DNA from: an uncultured Eubacteriales bacterium
GTDB taxonomy: Bacteria > Bacillota > Clostridia > Oscillospirales > Acutalibacteraceae
Direction of reading: 5' to 3'
Length of the DNA stretch: 64,000 bases
Assembly (NCBI GenBank): GCA_934476545.1
Contig: CAKSOB010000001.1
Coordinates: forward strand, 62,001-126,000
This document shows, one piece after another, positions 42,896 through 50,554 of the stretch (positions are counted from its first letter, which is position 1; each line of letters starts with the position of its first letter). A program made the position numbers and the translations under genes. Under the pieces are notes generated by a model that was given only the letters and a program-made list of their open reading frames with translations, was not told the DNA's origin and ran no database searches.

Positions 42896-43612
42896 ATGGG
42901 GGATCTTGTCGCATCCCGTACACTCAATGAGTTGTATATTTATTTAGACATTGCATTTTTGGTGATTCTGGGCGCCTTCTTATGGATTACCAAACGGCGG
43001 GTGGCCTTTTGGTTTGGCATTGCCGGCGGACTGCTGTACTTTGCCGTGGACTACGGTATTTTCTATCTGGCACTGCACACCCGCACCGTTACCGGTGCAA
43101 ATACCGAGCTGTTTCTTTTATGGCTCAGTATGAGCTATGGTTTTACCAACTTCGTGTGGATTTGGCTGATGCTCAATCGAGACAAGCACCGGGTAGAATG
43201 GTCGGTACTGATTGCCTCCGGTTGGATTTGTTCTGCGATGATGAGCAATAGCTTTGGCGGAAATTTCGGAGAAATTCAAATTGCAAGAGGAACCAATTCT
43301 TACCACGGCATTATGGCGCTGTGGCTGTTTGTAGGCTTCGCTTTGCTGTTTATCTACAACCTGCGGGTAAAAGAGAAAAGCAAGCGAGCACCGATTCTTT
43401 ATTTGGTAGTCATCGGCGTTTCCGTACAGTTTGCATGGGAATTTATCCTGCTGATTACCGGAATCCGTGCTGTGGGCATTATGCCGCTGATTGTCAACTC
43501 TTTGGTAGAAACCACACTGGGTATGCCGGGCATCTATTTGATTCATCGTCTTGTTACCAAGCGTTGGAACGAAGATATGTCCCGCAAACTGCCAAACCCC
43601 ACAGAAGCATAA
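42896..43612 (+). CDS. Polytopic membrane protein of unknown function
   Basis: 238 residues with about seven hydrophobic segments (starting near residues 16, 40, 70, 100, 145, 172 and 200), short loops and a basic C-terminal tail. Acidic and aromatic residues inside segments (YFAVDYGIFY, FVWIWLML, FAWEFILLITG) suggest a functional core, but there is no motif I recognise. AAAGGAG precedes the ATG. It diverges from pstS, and its promoter lies next to the Pho boxes, so phosphate control is possible. Confidence 0.68.
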   Translation: MGDLVASRTLNELYIYLDIAFLVILGAFLWITKRRVAFWFGIAGGLLYFAVDYGIFYLALHTRTVTGANTELFLLWLSMSYGFTNFVWIWLMLNRDKHRVEWSVLIASGWICSAMMSNSFGGNFGEIQIARGTNSYHGIMALWLFVGFALLFIYNLRVKEKSKRAPILYLVVIGVSVQFAWEFILLITGIRAVGIMPLIVNSLVETTLGMPGIYLIHRLVTKRWNEDMSRKLPNPTEA

Positions 43613-43618
43613 AAGACA

Positions 43619-43663
43619 AAAAATGTACCCGATACAGATTTGCTGCGGCGGGTACATTTTTCA
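43619..43663 (+). terminator. Terminator of the membrane-protein gene 42896-43612
   Basis: Hairpin AAAATGTACCCG / CGGGTACATTTT around a 19-nt loop, then T run, 7 bp past the stop. Confidence 0.8.
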
Positions 43664-43674
43664 TCCTAAATTAC

Positions 43675-43704
43675 AAAAAGGACGGAAATCCCGTCCTTTT
43701 TTCA
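43675..43704 (-). terminator. Terminator of the exported-protein gene 43702-44097
   Basis: Minus-strand hairpin AAAAGGACGGG / CCGTCCTTTTT overlapping the stop codon, with T run. Confidence 0.75.
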
Positions 43705-44097
43705 ATACTTCCTGTAATGCTGATCGCTGAGAATCCGCTCTTTGTAGCCTTCATTTCCCGGGGAAGATTCTCCCAGTCTTCCACTGCCGGAATCACCGCC
43801 GGGCGGTCGCCGTTTGCTTTTCACAACTATTACCGCAACCACACCGACCACCACCAAAAACCCTACCCATGCAAGAATCCCGATCAACACAATGCGGTTT
43901 TCCCCAGATTGCTCCGGGGAGGGATACTCTGTCTCCGAGGAGTCGGCAGCCGGTGCGGCAGGCTGCGAGGTTGTTTCTGTTGTCCCCTGCAAATCCGGCA
44001 GTTCCGGCACGGTGTCGATTGCAAAAACCGGCAAAGAAGCGGTCAGCCACAGGAAAAGCGCACAGAGCAGCGATACCGCATACCGTTTCCATGCCAT
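43702..44097 (-). CDS. Exported, C-terminally membrane-anchored protein of unknown function
   Basis: 131 residues from an ATG at 44097, 8 nt behind GAGGG. Signal peptide (about 1-26, cleavage after VFA), a Pro/Ser/Thr/Glu-rich extracytoplasmic linker, a single membrane segment (about 68-92) and a Lys/Arg then Gly/Ser-rich cytoplasmic tail. No catalytic motif. It lies downstream of spoIIP on the same strand (86 nt), which hints at but does not prove a sporulation link. The architecture resembles that of 4853-5257. Confidence 0.62.
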   Translation of the reverse strand: MAWKRYAVSLLCALFLWLTASLPVFAIDTVPELPDLQGTTETTSQPAAPAADSSETEYPSPEQSGENRIVLIGILAWVGFLVVVGVVAVIVVKSKRRPPGGDSGSGRLGESSPGNEGYKERILSDQHYRKY

Positions 44098-44183
44098 GCT
44101 GTTTTCCCTCATTTCCCGATGTTCTTTCCTTATTTTATCACAAAACAAGACGGGAAACATGACAGGTTTATTACAATTTTTGG

Positions 44184-45323
44184 TTATGCTTCTGTGCGAG
44201 CTAAAACCTCCGCCAAAACGTCACCGAATAATTCACCGGAATACAAGGCTTCATCCAAAGTATTTACCTCTGTGCCAAATTCCACCAGTAGAGAATTATG
44301 GGTTAAGTTTTCATTATAAATATGTGGTCCGAACAGCAATGGGCGAGCAAAGTTGCTGTTTACCTCTGCGCTGGCTTTTTGAAGCTGCAAGGCAAGCCGT
44401 AAATTATATTCCCAATCCGGAAAGTTCAAAGTGCCATCATCATTGCACCCACTGATAATCATAATCTGCGCTGCTTTTTTGCCGTTGATTTCCACAGTAG
44501 GACGATACCGTGTGCCGTCCTCTGCTGTCATAGAATCTCTGTGAATATCAATCGTCACCTGAATGGTTGGATATTTTTCCAGATTTTTTCGAATGGTGTC
44601 TGCCGAACGGTCATAGGAACCGTTATAGCTTTCATCATGAATGGTCTTATCGTGAATTACACCGATTCCCGCAGCCTCTAAGCGCTTGGCGATCACTTCT
44701 CCCACTGCGACTACATTGCGGTCGCTATCCTTGGTGCGGGTATCCATGTCACTGTAATAGGTATCGGTATCCTCCTCCAGATACGCCTCCATGGTGTGGG
44801 TGTGATACAGTAATACTTGGGGTGTGCCATCCCGCTTAATTGCAAGATCCGGCTGTTTTTGCAATTCTTCCTCAATGTCAATGGCGGTATAGTCATTTTC
44901 ATTTTTCACAAAGACATTCTCATACTGCACACCGCCGTTTTGTAGCGTTAATTCTTGAATCGGATAGGCTTTTCCGCTCCAATTTTTCTTTGGTTTTTTC
45001 TCCGTATCAGAAGAAACTGCCTCCGAACTGCTTTCAGAGGATGCCGCTTCCGAAACCACCGAAGATTCTTCTGTTAAAGATACCGGATCCTCCGAGAAAG
45101 ATTTCTGTGAGGAAGTCGTATCTTCCGGATGTAGCAGGACCTCCGCCGCACCGTTAGGCAGTACCAGTCCTGCAGCAACCAATGCTGTGGCATCCAACTC
45201 TTTTGGAAGTTCCGGCAGCGCACGCACAACCACACAGGTTGTCCCTACAACAGCCACCAACGACGCCGCCCCAACAGCAAGATATTTTTTCCATTTCTTT
45301 GGTTGGATCAATCCCGTAATCAT
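44184..45323 (-). CDS. spoIIP: Stage II sporulation protein P (SpoIIP)
   Basis: Peptidoglycan amidase/endopeptidase that works with SpoIID and SpoIIM during engulfment. The 379-residue protein has an N-terminal membrane anchor (about 14-34), a Ser/Glu-rich linker (about 65-110) and the SpoIIP domain (about 150-375) with VLLYHTHTMEAY, IDIHRDSM and the C-terminal NSLLVEFGTEVNTLDEA. It follows gpr by 92 nt, as in Bacillus. AAGGAGAGG precedes the ATG. Confidence 0.95.
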   Translation of the reverse strand: MITGLIQPKKWKKYLAVGAASLVAVVGTTCVVVRALPELPKELDATALVAAGLVLPNGAAEVLLHPEDTTSSQKSFSEDPVSLTEESSVVSEAASSESSSEAVSSDTEKKPKKNWSGKAYPIQELTLQNGGVQYENVFVKNENDYTAIDIEEELQKQPDLAIKRDGTPQVLLYHTHTMEAYLEEDTDTYYSDMDTRTKDSDRNVVAVGEVIAKRLEAAGIGVIHDKTIHDESYNGSYDRSADTIRKNLEKYPTIQVTIDIHRDSMTAEDGTRYRPTVEINGKKAAQIMIISGCNDDGTLNFPDWEYNLRLALQLQKASAEVNSNFARPLLFGPHIYNENLTHNSLLVEFGTEVNTLDEALYSGELFGDVLAEVLARTEA

Positions 45324-45415
45324 TGTCCCTCTCCTTTGCCTTTGAAGTTCCGTTCGGATAATTACTATGTGGCAAAGAAGCAGAATATGATTCTAAAAAG
45401 AACTGCCCCCTGTAA

Positions 45416-46285
45416 TTAAATCAGTTCTGCAAAAATCTCTGCATCCAGTGTGGGATTTAAAGAAGTATTGATTGCCATAGAGACCAAAGAAGCCGCGCGG
45501 TCAATCAGCAAATCAATCTCTCGTGGGGTCACCACCATCTGCGCCCCTCTGGGGGATACCCGATGAGCAGTCGGCAGAGAAAACGGGATCCCGTTTTCCT
45601 CTAATAATTCCGATGCCAACGTGACAGCGTATACAACCGTAGGAACACCTATGGCAATGACCGGAACACCAAGAGTTTCTCGATTGATGGCAGGACGAGT
45701 ATTCCCCACACCGGAACCGGGCGCAATGCCGCCATCGGAAAGCTGCACCGTACATCCCAACCGATGTAAGGAGCGAGATGCCAAGGCATCCACCACAATC
45801 ACTGCCGACGGTTTTAGATGCTTGGTTAGACTGCTCAATAGTTCCGCCGCTTCCATTCCGGTGTTGCCCAACACATTTGGCGTTACCGTTACCACCGGAC
45901 GAAAATAGTCGTTTCCCGTTAATCGCTGCAACTCTCCGGCAATATGGCGTGTCGCTAACACCCTGTCTGCTGTTTTGGGTCCCAGTGCATCCGGTGTGAT
46001 TTCTCGGTTTCCTAATCCCGCCACTAAAACAGTTCCTCTCATCGGCAGCAGCTTTTTCAGTTCTTCGGCAACGATTTTTCGGTATCGGTTTTCTCTGTCC
46101 AAGTGGTCGCTAAACGGCTCCATTTCTACTGTAATATACGTTCCCTGTGGCTTTTGATAGCGAGATTCTTCCTGCTTCTCCACTACCAAAGTCGTAACCC
46201 GACAGCCGTCCTGATCTCGTTGATGTAATCCTCGACTCCCCTCGGCCTCTCGATTCTCCAATGCCAAGTCTGTTCGCAAGATCAT
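45416..46285 (-). CDS. gpr: Germination (spore) protease GPR
   Basis: Aspartic-type protease of family A25 that degrades small acid-soluble spore proteins on germination; made in the forespore as a zymogen that processes itself near the N-terminus. About 289 residues, opening with RTDLALE and showing [27 protein letters not shown] (as [14 protein letters not shown]) and the catalytic-region [14 protein letters not shown] choose the ATG at 46285, which has AGGAG at 9 nt; an ATG nine bases earlier sits too close to the ribosome binding site. spoIIP follows and rpsT diverges, as in Bacillus. Confidence 0.94.
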   Translation of the reverse strand: MILRTDLALENREAEGSRGLHQRDQDGCRVTTLVVEKQEESRYQKPQGTYITVEMEPFSDHLDRENRYRKIVAEELKKLLPMRGTVLVAGLGNREITPDALGPKTADRVLATRHIAGELQRLTGNDYFRPVVTVTPNVLGNTGMEAAELLSSLTKHLKPSAVIVVDALASRSLHRLGCTVQLSDGGIAPGSGVGNTRPAINRETLGVPVIAIGVPTVVYAVTLASELLEENGIPFSLPTAHRVSPRGAQMVVTPREIDLLIDRAASLVSMAINTSLNPTLDAEIFAELI

Positions 46286-46416
46286 CCGCTCCATCTCCTC
46301 CCTATTTTCATCTACTATATATGGTGTGACAGATCCCTTGATTTATCAATCTGACACAACGGAAAGTTTTTACAGGAAATTTAGACCAAAAACACCGTTC
46401 CTGTTGAAAAAAACAG

Positions 46417-46445
46417 TTGCATTTCTTTGCGATTCGTGCTATGAT
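46417..46445 (+). promoter_or_regulatory. Promoter of rpsT
   Basis: TTGCAT and TATGAT with 17-nt spacing, about 36 nt upstream of the rpsT ATG. Confidence 0.7.
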
Positions 46446-46481
46446 TATGTTTGCATAATGAAAAAATCAGGAGGTGAAATC

Positions 46482-46739
46482 ATGCCAAACATTAAGTCTG
46501 CTAAGAAGCGTGTAAAGGTTATCGCTGCAAAGACAGAGCGCAACAAGGCAATCAACTCTGCACTTAAAACCGACATCAAAAAGGCAAACATTGCAATCGA
46601 GGCAAACGCTGAGAACAAGGCTGAAGCTGTTCGCGTTGCTCTCAGAGCAATCGACAAGGCTACTGCTAAGGGCATTCTTCACAAGAATACCGCTGCCAGA
46701 AAGAAGTCTTCTCTCGCCAGAAAGCTGAACGCTTGCTAA
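46482..46739 (+). CDS. rpsT: Ribosomal protein S20 (bS20)
   Basis: 85-residue, Lys/Ala-rich, all-helical primary 16S rRNA-binding protein. Begins [13 protein letters not shown] and ends with [16 protein letters not shown], the standard S20 pattern. AGGAGGTG precedes the ATG; open frame further upstream has no ribosome binding site. Codon use is more biased than in the neighbours, as usual for ribosomal protein genes. Own promoter and terminator. Confidence 0.97.
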   Translation: MPNIKSAKKRVKVIAAKTERNKAINSALKTDIKKANIAIEANAENKAEAVRVALRAIDKATAKGILHKNTAARKKSSLARKLNAC

Positions 46740-46761
46740 GGCAACGTTTTTCGGTGATAGT

Positions 46762-46787
46762 AACAGAGCCAATCGGCTCTGTTTTTC
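46762..46787 (+). terminator. Terminator of rpsT
   Basis: Hairpin ACAGAGCC-AATC-GGCTCTGT followed by TTTT, about 23 bp past the stop. Confidence 0.88.
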
Positions 46788-46844
46788 TTTACCCATTTTT
46801 CAGAATAAACAAGGGAATTTCCTACAATCTTTGCACAATGTCAG

Positions 46845-46873
46845 TTGACTTTTTACTGAAAATTCGGTATGAT
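46845..46873 (+). promoter_or_regulatory. Promoter of the small membrane protein gene
   Basis: TTGACT and TATGAT with 17-nt spacing, about 47 nt before the start. Confidence 0.75.
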
Positions 46874-46920
46874 AAGCTTGTAAACTTGTTGTGCATATGA
46901 AAAATCGGAGGTGCGTTCCC

Positions 46921-47073
46921 ATGAAAGCAAAAAAAGGTCTGAAGGGTATTTTTGGCATCGTAATGCTGGCAGGTGTTGTAGCAGCTGTCGTAGCAACTAT
47001 AATCCTGTTCTTGGACAAAAAGAAAAAGGATGAGGAAGAATTGGAGCAATATCTGGACTGCTCCATTCAGTAA
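46921..47073 (+). CDS. Single-pass membrane peptide of 50 residues
   Basis: Starts at an ATG with GGAGG at 9 nt; an ATG 30 bp upstream lacks one. A basic N-terminus (MKAKKGLKG), one membrane helix (about 10-31) and a cytoplasmic Lys then Glu/Asp-rich tail ending in one Cys. It has its own strong promoter and terminator, so it is a real gene. No family recognised. Confidence 0.72.
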   Translation: MKAKKGLKGIFGIVMLAGVVAAVVATIILFLDKKKKDEEELEQYLDCSIQ

Positions 47074-47079
47074 CACAAA

Positions 47080-47111
47080 TCCCCCGGAGAACTTTCCGGG
47101 GGACTTTTTTG
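47080..47111 (+). terminator. Terminator of the 50-residue peptide gene
   Basis: Hairpin CCCCCGGA-loop-TCCGGGGG followed by a T run (ACTTTTTT). Confidence 0.88.
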
Positions 47112-47138
47112 CATCCATTTTTGCATCCATATAAAATA

Positions 47139-47495
47139 TTAGGCTTTATCGCCAGAGCGAGAAAGCATCGCCGCTAAATACCCAAAGAACACTGCTGCAG
47201 CAATTCCGGCAGCCGTTGCACTGATTCCTCCGAAAAAAGCGCCCAACAAACCGCTTTGCTCTACGGCTTCTTTCGTTCCCGTTGCCAATGTATATCCGAA
47301 ACCGGTCAATGGTACCGTAGCGCCGGCGCCAGCAAAAGCAACCAAGGGTTCATATAAGCCCACGGCAGTTAAGGCAACGCCTGCCGTTACAAATAAAACT
47401 AAAATCCGAGCAGGGGTCAGTTTGGTAAAATCAATTAAAAGCTGTCCCACTACACAAATCAGACCGCCTACCCAAAATGTATTGAAAAATTCCAT
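47139..47495 (-). CDS. spoVAE: SpoVAE-type protein of the dipicolinic acid channel
   Basis: 118-residue membrane protein from an ATG at 47495 behind GGAGGTG. Typical SpoVAE features: start MEFFNTFWVGGLICVVGQLLID, four hydrophobic helices and the central GFGYTLATGTKEAVEQSGLLGAFFGG region (GYTLA.G seen). SpoVA proteins move Ca-dipicolinate into and out of the spore core. spoVAC and spoVAD, its usual partners, are not beside it here. Confidence 0.9.
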   Translation of the reverse strand: MEFFNTFWVGGLICVVGQLLIDFTKLTPARILVLFVTAGVALTAVGLYEPLVAFAGAGATVPLTGFGYTLATGTKEAVEQSGLLGAFFGGISATAAGIAAAVFFGYLAAMLSRSGDKA

Positions 47496-47548
47496 GTTCT
47501 TCACCTCCGAAATAGCATTTCCCAATTCCGGAAGATTATACCCATAAA

Positions 47549-47573
47549 AAAAGGACGCTGCTGCGTCCTTTTA
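47549..47573 (-). terminator. Terminator of gene 47571-47972
   Basis: Minus-strand hairpin AAAAGGACGC-AGCA-GCGTCCTTTT followed by seven T; it overlaps the stop codon of 47571-47972. Confidence 0.85.
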
Positions 47574-47972
47574 TTTTTTGGAAAACTTATTAAATACCGA
47601 ATTTTTATCCGGCACAAACAATTTGGTGCCAATGGTGCCACTGGGACATTCAAACTTCAGAAGGTCATCTCCCTCATACATCAAATCGCCCCAATCATTT
47701 TCGCCGCACTTTCCACGCATTTTACTGGTAACAGGAAATGTTTTTGTGGTGCCGTCCTTAAATTGGAATGTCAGCTTCATTGCGGTCACACCCTTATGGG
47801 TCACCCCTTGCTGATCCACCACTTCGCCATACTCTCGCTCTGTTTTAATAAGCACTGCTTTTCGGAAATAGCGTTTTTTGCCGGAAAATCGCTTGGTTCG
47901 CACCAAAATACCGCCGACAATCAAAATTGCAATCAGTACACCGAAAATAATGTAGGATACAATCGGATTCAT
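47571..47972 (-). CDS. Membrane-anchored protein, DUF2500-like
   Basis: 133 residues: one N-terminal membrane helix (about 6-24), then a soluble beta-rich domain with TAMKLTFQFKDGTTKTFPVTSKM and the DWGDLMYEGDDLLKFE end, reminiscent of the DUF2500 family of Firmicutes and enterobacteria, function unknown. GGAGG-like element (AGGGAGGAG) before the ATG. Monocistronic. Confidence 0.65.
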   Translation of the reverse strand: MNPIVSYIIFGVLIAILIVGGILVRTKRFSGKKRYFRKAVLIKTEREYGEVVDQQGVTHKGVTAMKLTFQFKDGTTKTFPVTSKMRGKCGENDWGDLMYEGDDLLKFECPSGTIGTKLFVPDKNSVFNKFSKK

Positions 47973-48303
47973 CGCTTCTCCTCCCTACTGATTAAGATAG
48001 GTCTATTGTAGCATAGTCTATCCTCAGAGTAAACTGTAAAATTACATCCCTGTTATTTGTGCATATTGTATAGTATGTGTGTAAAATCTTGGGACAAACT
48101 TCCGTTATTGAGAAAAAGTATGCAACAACTCTCTATCCGGAAAATGAATATTTGAAAGTTAAAAATTTCATATCTGTAATCATTTTACAACTTAGTCGGG
48201 TGTTTCTTTTGGGATTTTACAAATAGTATAGAGCAGAATTTCTTTAAAAATCCGCAGTATTCCAAAGTTTTTTAAATTTTTTAAACTTTTTTTAAATTTT
48301 CTA
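47973..48303. other. AT-rich gap upstream of the candidate RNA gene
   Basis: About 330 bp rich in A+T with runs of T before the promoter at 48304. No reading frame or RNA motif that I can support. Confidence 0.5.
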
Positions 48304-48332
48304 TTGACATACATCAACATATCGTATATAAT
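48304..48332 (+). promoter_or_regulatory. Near-perfect sigma-A promoter of a candidate RNA gene
   Basis: TTGACA and TATAAT, both exact consensus, with the ideal 17-nt spacer. T-rich sequence lies just upstream, resembling an UP element. It is the best promoter match I find in the window, and no protein start follows within 400 nt. Confidence 0.88.
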
Positions 48333-48338
48333 TATGAC

Positions 48339-48811
48339 ATCGCAACCGAGAAAACTTGCAAAACGGTTCTGCAAAACCTTCTAAGTTTTGCAAGTTACAA
48401 AGTTAAAATATTCATTTCGGGTTCTGTTTCCGCTGAATTTGATCGCCCAATAAGGATTTTAAGCGATCCGGTTGAGCGGAGACAGAAACAAGAGAAATAG
48501 CCACTCGGCTGTTTCTGCTCCATCCATTTCTGAAAGAAATCCCCCTTATCCCCTTTGGACTGGGTGTATTTCATTTCAAAACCTCTCGGAACGTTAGAAT
48601 TGATTAGAACTACCTTCCGAAGTACAAACAGTTGACTGCAATCTTCTGTTTGAAAATTCTCTCCCGCCGCTTCTTCTCTCTTTGCGGTAGGGTAGCGAAT
48701 TGCATTTGTGTCTTTCCATTCTGTGCAAAATTGGCACGGCTCCTATTTTCTTTTCGAAAATTTAAAGATTGGAAAGTGAAAATAGCCCGCCCACTGGCAG
48801 GGCTATTTTTC
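48339..48811 (+). ncRNA. Candidate structured non-coding RNA, about 470 nt, no family recognised
   Basis: Delimited by the consensus promoter at 48304-48332 and the terminator at 48779-48811. Predicted elements in order: 12-bp perfect stem 48353-48364/48385-48396; a long hairpin 48422-48487 of nearly 25 bp with two mismatches; a 10-bp stem 48493-48502/48507-48516; a small hairpin 48126-like element at 48526-48540 (6 bp, 3-nt loop); stems 48586-48591/48615-48620, 48625-48631/48646-48652 and 48667-48670/48684-48687; then the terminator. Reading frames inside lack ribosome binding sites. I checked by eye for RNase P RNA, tmRNA, SRP RNA and 6S RNA and see none of their conserved sequences. It is not an obvious leader, since the next gene is on the other strand. 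Confidence 0.6.
48779..48811 (+). terminator. Terminator of the candidate RNA gene
   Basis: Perfect 10-bp stem AAAATAGCCC / GGGCTATTTT, 11-nt loop, then T run. Its 5' arm can alternatively pair with CTATTTTC at 48743-48750. Confidence 0.88.
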
Positions 48812-48825
48812 TTTGCCTTTTTATC

Positions 48826-48858
48826 AAAAAAGACCGCTCTTAGTTGAGCGGTCTTTTT
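48826..48858 (-). terminator. Terminator of the TrkH/KtrB gene
   Basis: Hairpin GACCGCTC-TTAGTT-GAGCGGTC flanked by A and T runs, active in both directions; 7 bp past the stop at 48865 on the minus strand. Confidence 0.88.
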
Positions 48859-48864
48859 GTTTTA

Positions 48865-50244
48865 TCAGCCTACCATCAATTTTCCGTCCGGTAAGATGGA
48901 TTCGGAGTGGCGTGGTTTCCGGTTGGCAAATGCCAATCCCAACGATACCACACCGACACGTCCTACGAACATATTGATGATCAGTGCAATTTTTGGTGCT
49001 AATAAAAGATGCGGTGTAAAAGCAGCGTTAAATCCGGTTGTACTAAATCCGGATACCGATTCATACAGCGCATCAATTGCGCTGACATCCGGCATACTGA
49101 TTAAAATCACAATCGTTGTTGCCAACGACAATACCATTCCGCCTGCAAACAAGGTCAATGCCTCAAATACTGTTGTTGTATCAATTCTGCGTTTCAGAAA
49201 AGATACCTCTGTTCTGCCACGGAATACACTGAAAATGGTTGCAACCAAAACCACAATGGTTGTGGTCTTGATACCACCCGCCGTAGAACCCGGAGAGCCG
49301 CCAATAAACATTAAACAAATGTCGATAAATTTCGTTACGGAATGTTCCGCAGCAGGATCTATCGCAGAAAAACCGGCTGTTCGGGAACTGGCAGACTGGA
49401 ACAGACTGACCAACATCTTTTGAAAGAAATTATAGTCTTTCAAAGCGTGCCGATATTCTATCGTCATGATTGCTGCCGCACCCACCACTAACAAAAATAA
49501 GGTGCTAATCAATACAACTTGGCTTTGGAATGACAAACGCTTTCGACTCTCTCGATGGAGCAGTGGGTTCAATTTCTTCAAATAAATATCACTGACCACA
49601 ATGAAGCCCAAACCGCCTACGACGATCAATCCGGTCATTGTCAGCGACACTAACGGGTCAGAAGATACAGCGGAGGCATTCAATCCAATGGAAGTGAAAA
49701 TATCAAATCCGGCATTACAAAAAGAAGAAATCGCTGTAAAAACTGAAACCCACACACCATAAATACCACACATCGGGACAAAGCGAATCAACAGCAATGC
49801 TGTACCGATAAATTCTACGGAGAAGGTGAACAGAAACACGGTTTTCAGCAGATGCTTAATATCCACATTATCGGTGCCGCTGTTTTCTTTGGCAAGCGCC
49901 AAGTCCTTGATTCCCAGCTTTTGTCGAAACAGCAGCGTAAATCCTGTTGTGAAGGTTACCAATCCCAAGCCGCCTACCTGAATGAGCAACAATAAAATTA
50001 CCTGCCCAATCGGCGACCAGTGCTGCCAAGTATCGTAAACATTCAGTCCGGTTACACAAGTAGCGGACGTTGCAGTAAACATTGCATTCTCAATGGGTGT
50101 AAACGCTCCTGTCCGAGAAGAAAACGGTAACCACAGTAAACATCCACCAATTAAAATGATACCCAAAAAACTAAGTACAATAATTCGGACGGGCGCAATT
50201 CCTTTTGTTTTTTTACTACGTCGGCGTCCTAACAAGTCTTCCAT
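48865..50244 (-). CDS. Potassium uptake subunit of the TrkH/KtrB family
   Basis: 459-residue channel-like membrane protein with four M1-P-M2 repeats. Pore-loop stretches are visible: SATCVTGLNVYDT (first filter, VTGL), SSFCNAGFDIF, GGSPGSTAGGIKTTT and SVSGFSTTGFN. Starts at an ATG at 50244 with AAGGAG at a good distance. KtrB/TrkH works with a cytoplasmic NAD/ATP-binding regulatory ring (KtrA/TrkA); no such gene follows within the window. The length is closer to KtrB than to TrkH, so KtrB is my preference. Confidence 0.9.
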   Translation of the reverse strand: MEDLLGRRRSKKTKGIAPVRIIVLSFLGIILIGGCLLWLPFSSRTGAFTPIENAMFTATSATCVTGLNVYDTWQHWSPIGQVILLLLIQVGGLGLVTFTTGFTLLFRQKLGIKDLALAKENSGTDNVDIKHLLKTVFLFTFSVEFIGTALLLIRFVPMCGIYGVWVSVFTAISSFCNAGFDIFTSIGLNASAVSSDPLVSLTMTGLIVVGGLGFIVVSDIYLKKLNPLLHRESRKRLSFQSQVVLISTLFLLVVGAAAIMTIEYRHALKDYNFFQKMLVSLFQSASSRTAGFSAIDPAAEHSVTKFIDICLMFIGGSPGSTAGGIKTTTIVVLVATIFSVFRGRTEVSFLKRRIDTTTVFEALTLFAGGMVLSLATTIVILISMPDVSAIDALYESVSGFSTTGFNAAFTPHLLLAPKIALIINMFVGRVGVVSLGLAFANRKPRHSESILPDGKLMVG

Positions 50245-50364
50245 GAGACACACTCCTTCCCGGGAATCATTCTGTTTGTCCTATGATACCGCAGCTTTGG
50301 GGAAAAAGCAAGAGGAGAAAAATAATGGATTTTCGAATCGATTTATAACAATTAAGAAACAAAA

Positions 50365-50397
50365 ATAAAAAAACCATGCACACTCGGTGCATGGTTT
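50365..50397 (-). terminator. Terminator of the tRNA-Arg gene
   Basis: Minus-strand hairpin AAACCATGCAC-CGAGT-GTGCATGGTTT followed by TTTT, directly behind the tRNA. Confidence 0.88.
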
Positions 50398-50401
50398 CCT
50401 T

Positions 50402-50478
50402 TGGCGCGCTGCAAGGGACTCGAACCCCTGACCTACTGGTTCGTAGCCAGTTACTCTATCCAGCTGAGCTAGCAGCGC
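50402..50478 (-). tRNA. tRNA-Arg (anticodon ACG), CCA encoded
   Basis: Minus-strand cloverleaf: acceptor GCGCTGC/GCAGCGC, D-arm with AGCTCAGCTGGATAGAG, anticodon loop CTACGAA with anticodon ACG (complement at 50442-50444), T-arm with GGTTCGAGTCC, discriminator G and encoded CCA. ACG reads CGU, CGC and CGA once A34 is deaminated to inosine by TadA. Single-gene unit with its own promoter and terminator. Confidence 0.97.
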
Positions 50479-50507
50479 ACACTCGCTTTTCTCAAGCCAG
50501 CCTGTAT

Positions 50508-50536
50508 ATAATAACATACTGTCTCGCAAAAAGCAA
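50508..50536 (-). promoter_or_regulatory. Promoter of tRNA-Arg
   Basis: Minus-strand TTGCTT and TATTAT with 17-nt spacing, 30 nt upstream of the mature 5' end. Confidence 0.75.
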
Positions 50537-50554
50537 GCCTTTTTTCAAATTTTT

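Noticed and set aside
48339..48811. RNase P RNA, tmRNA, SRP RNA or 6S RNA as identity of the structured region
   Set aside because: None of the conserved cores (for example the RNase P GGAAAGTCC-type words, or the tmRNA alanyl acceptor with CCA) could be found by eye.
48632..48847. 71-residue open frame inside the RNA candidate
   Set aside because: It runs through two intrinsic terminators and has no ribosome binding site.
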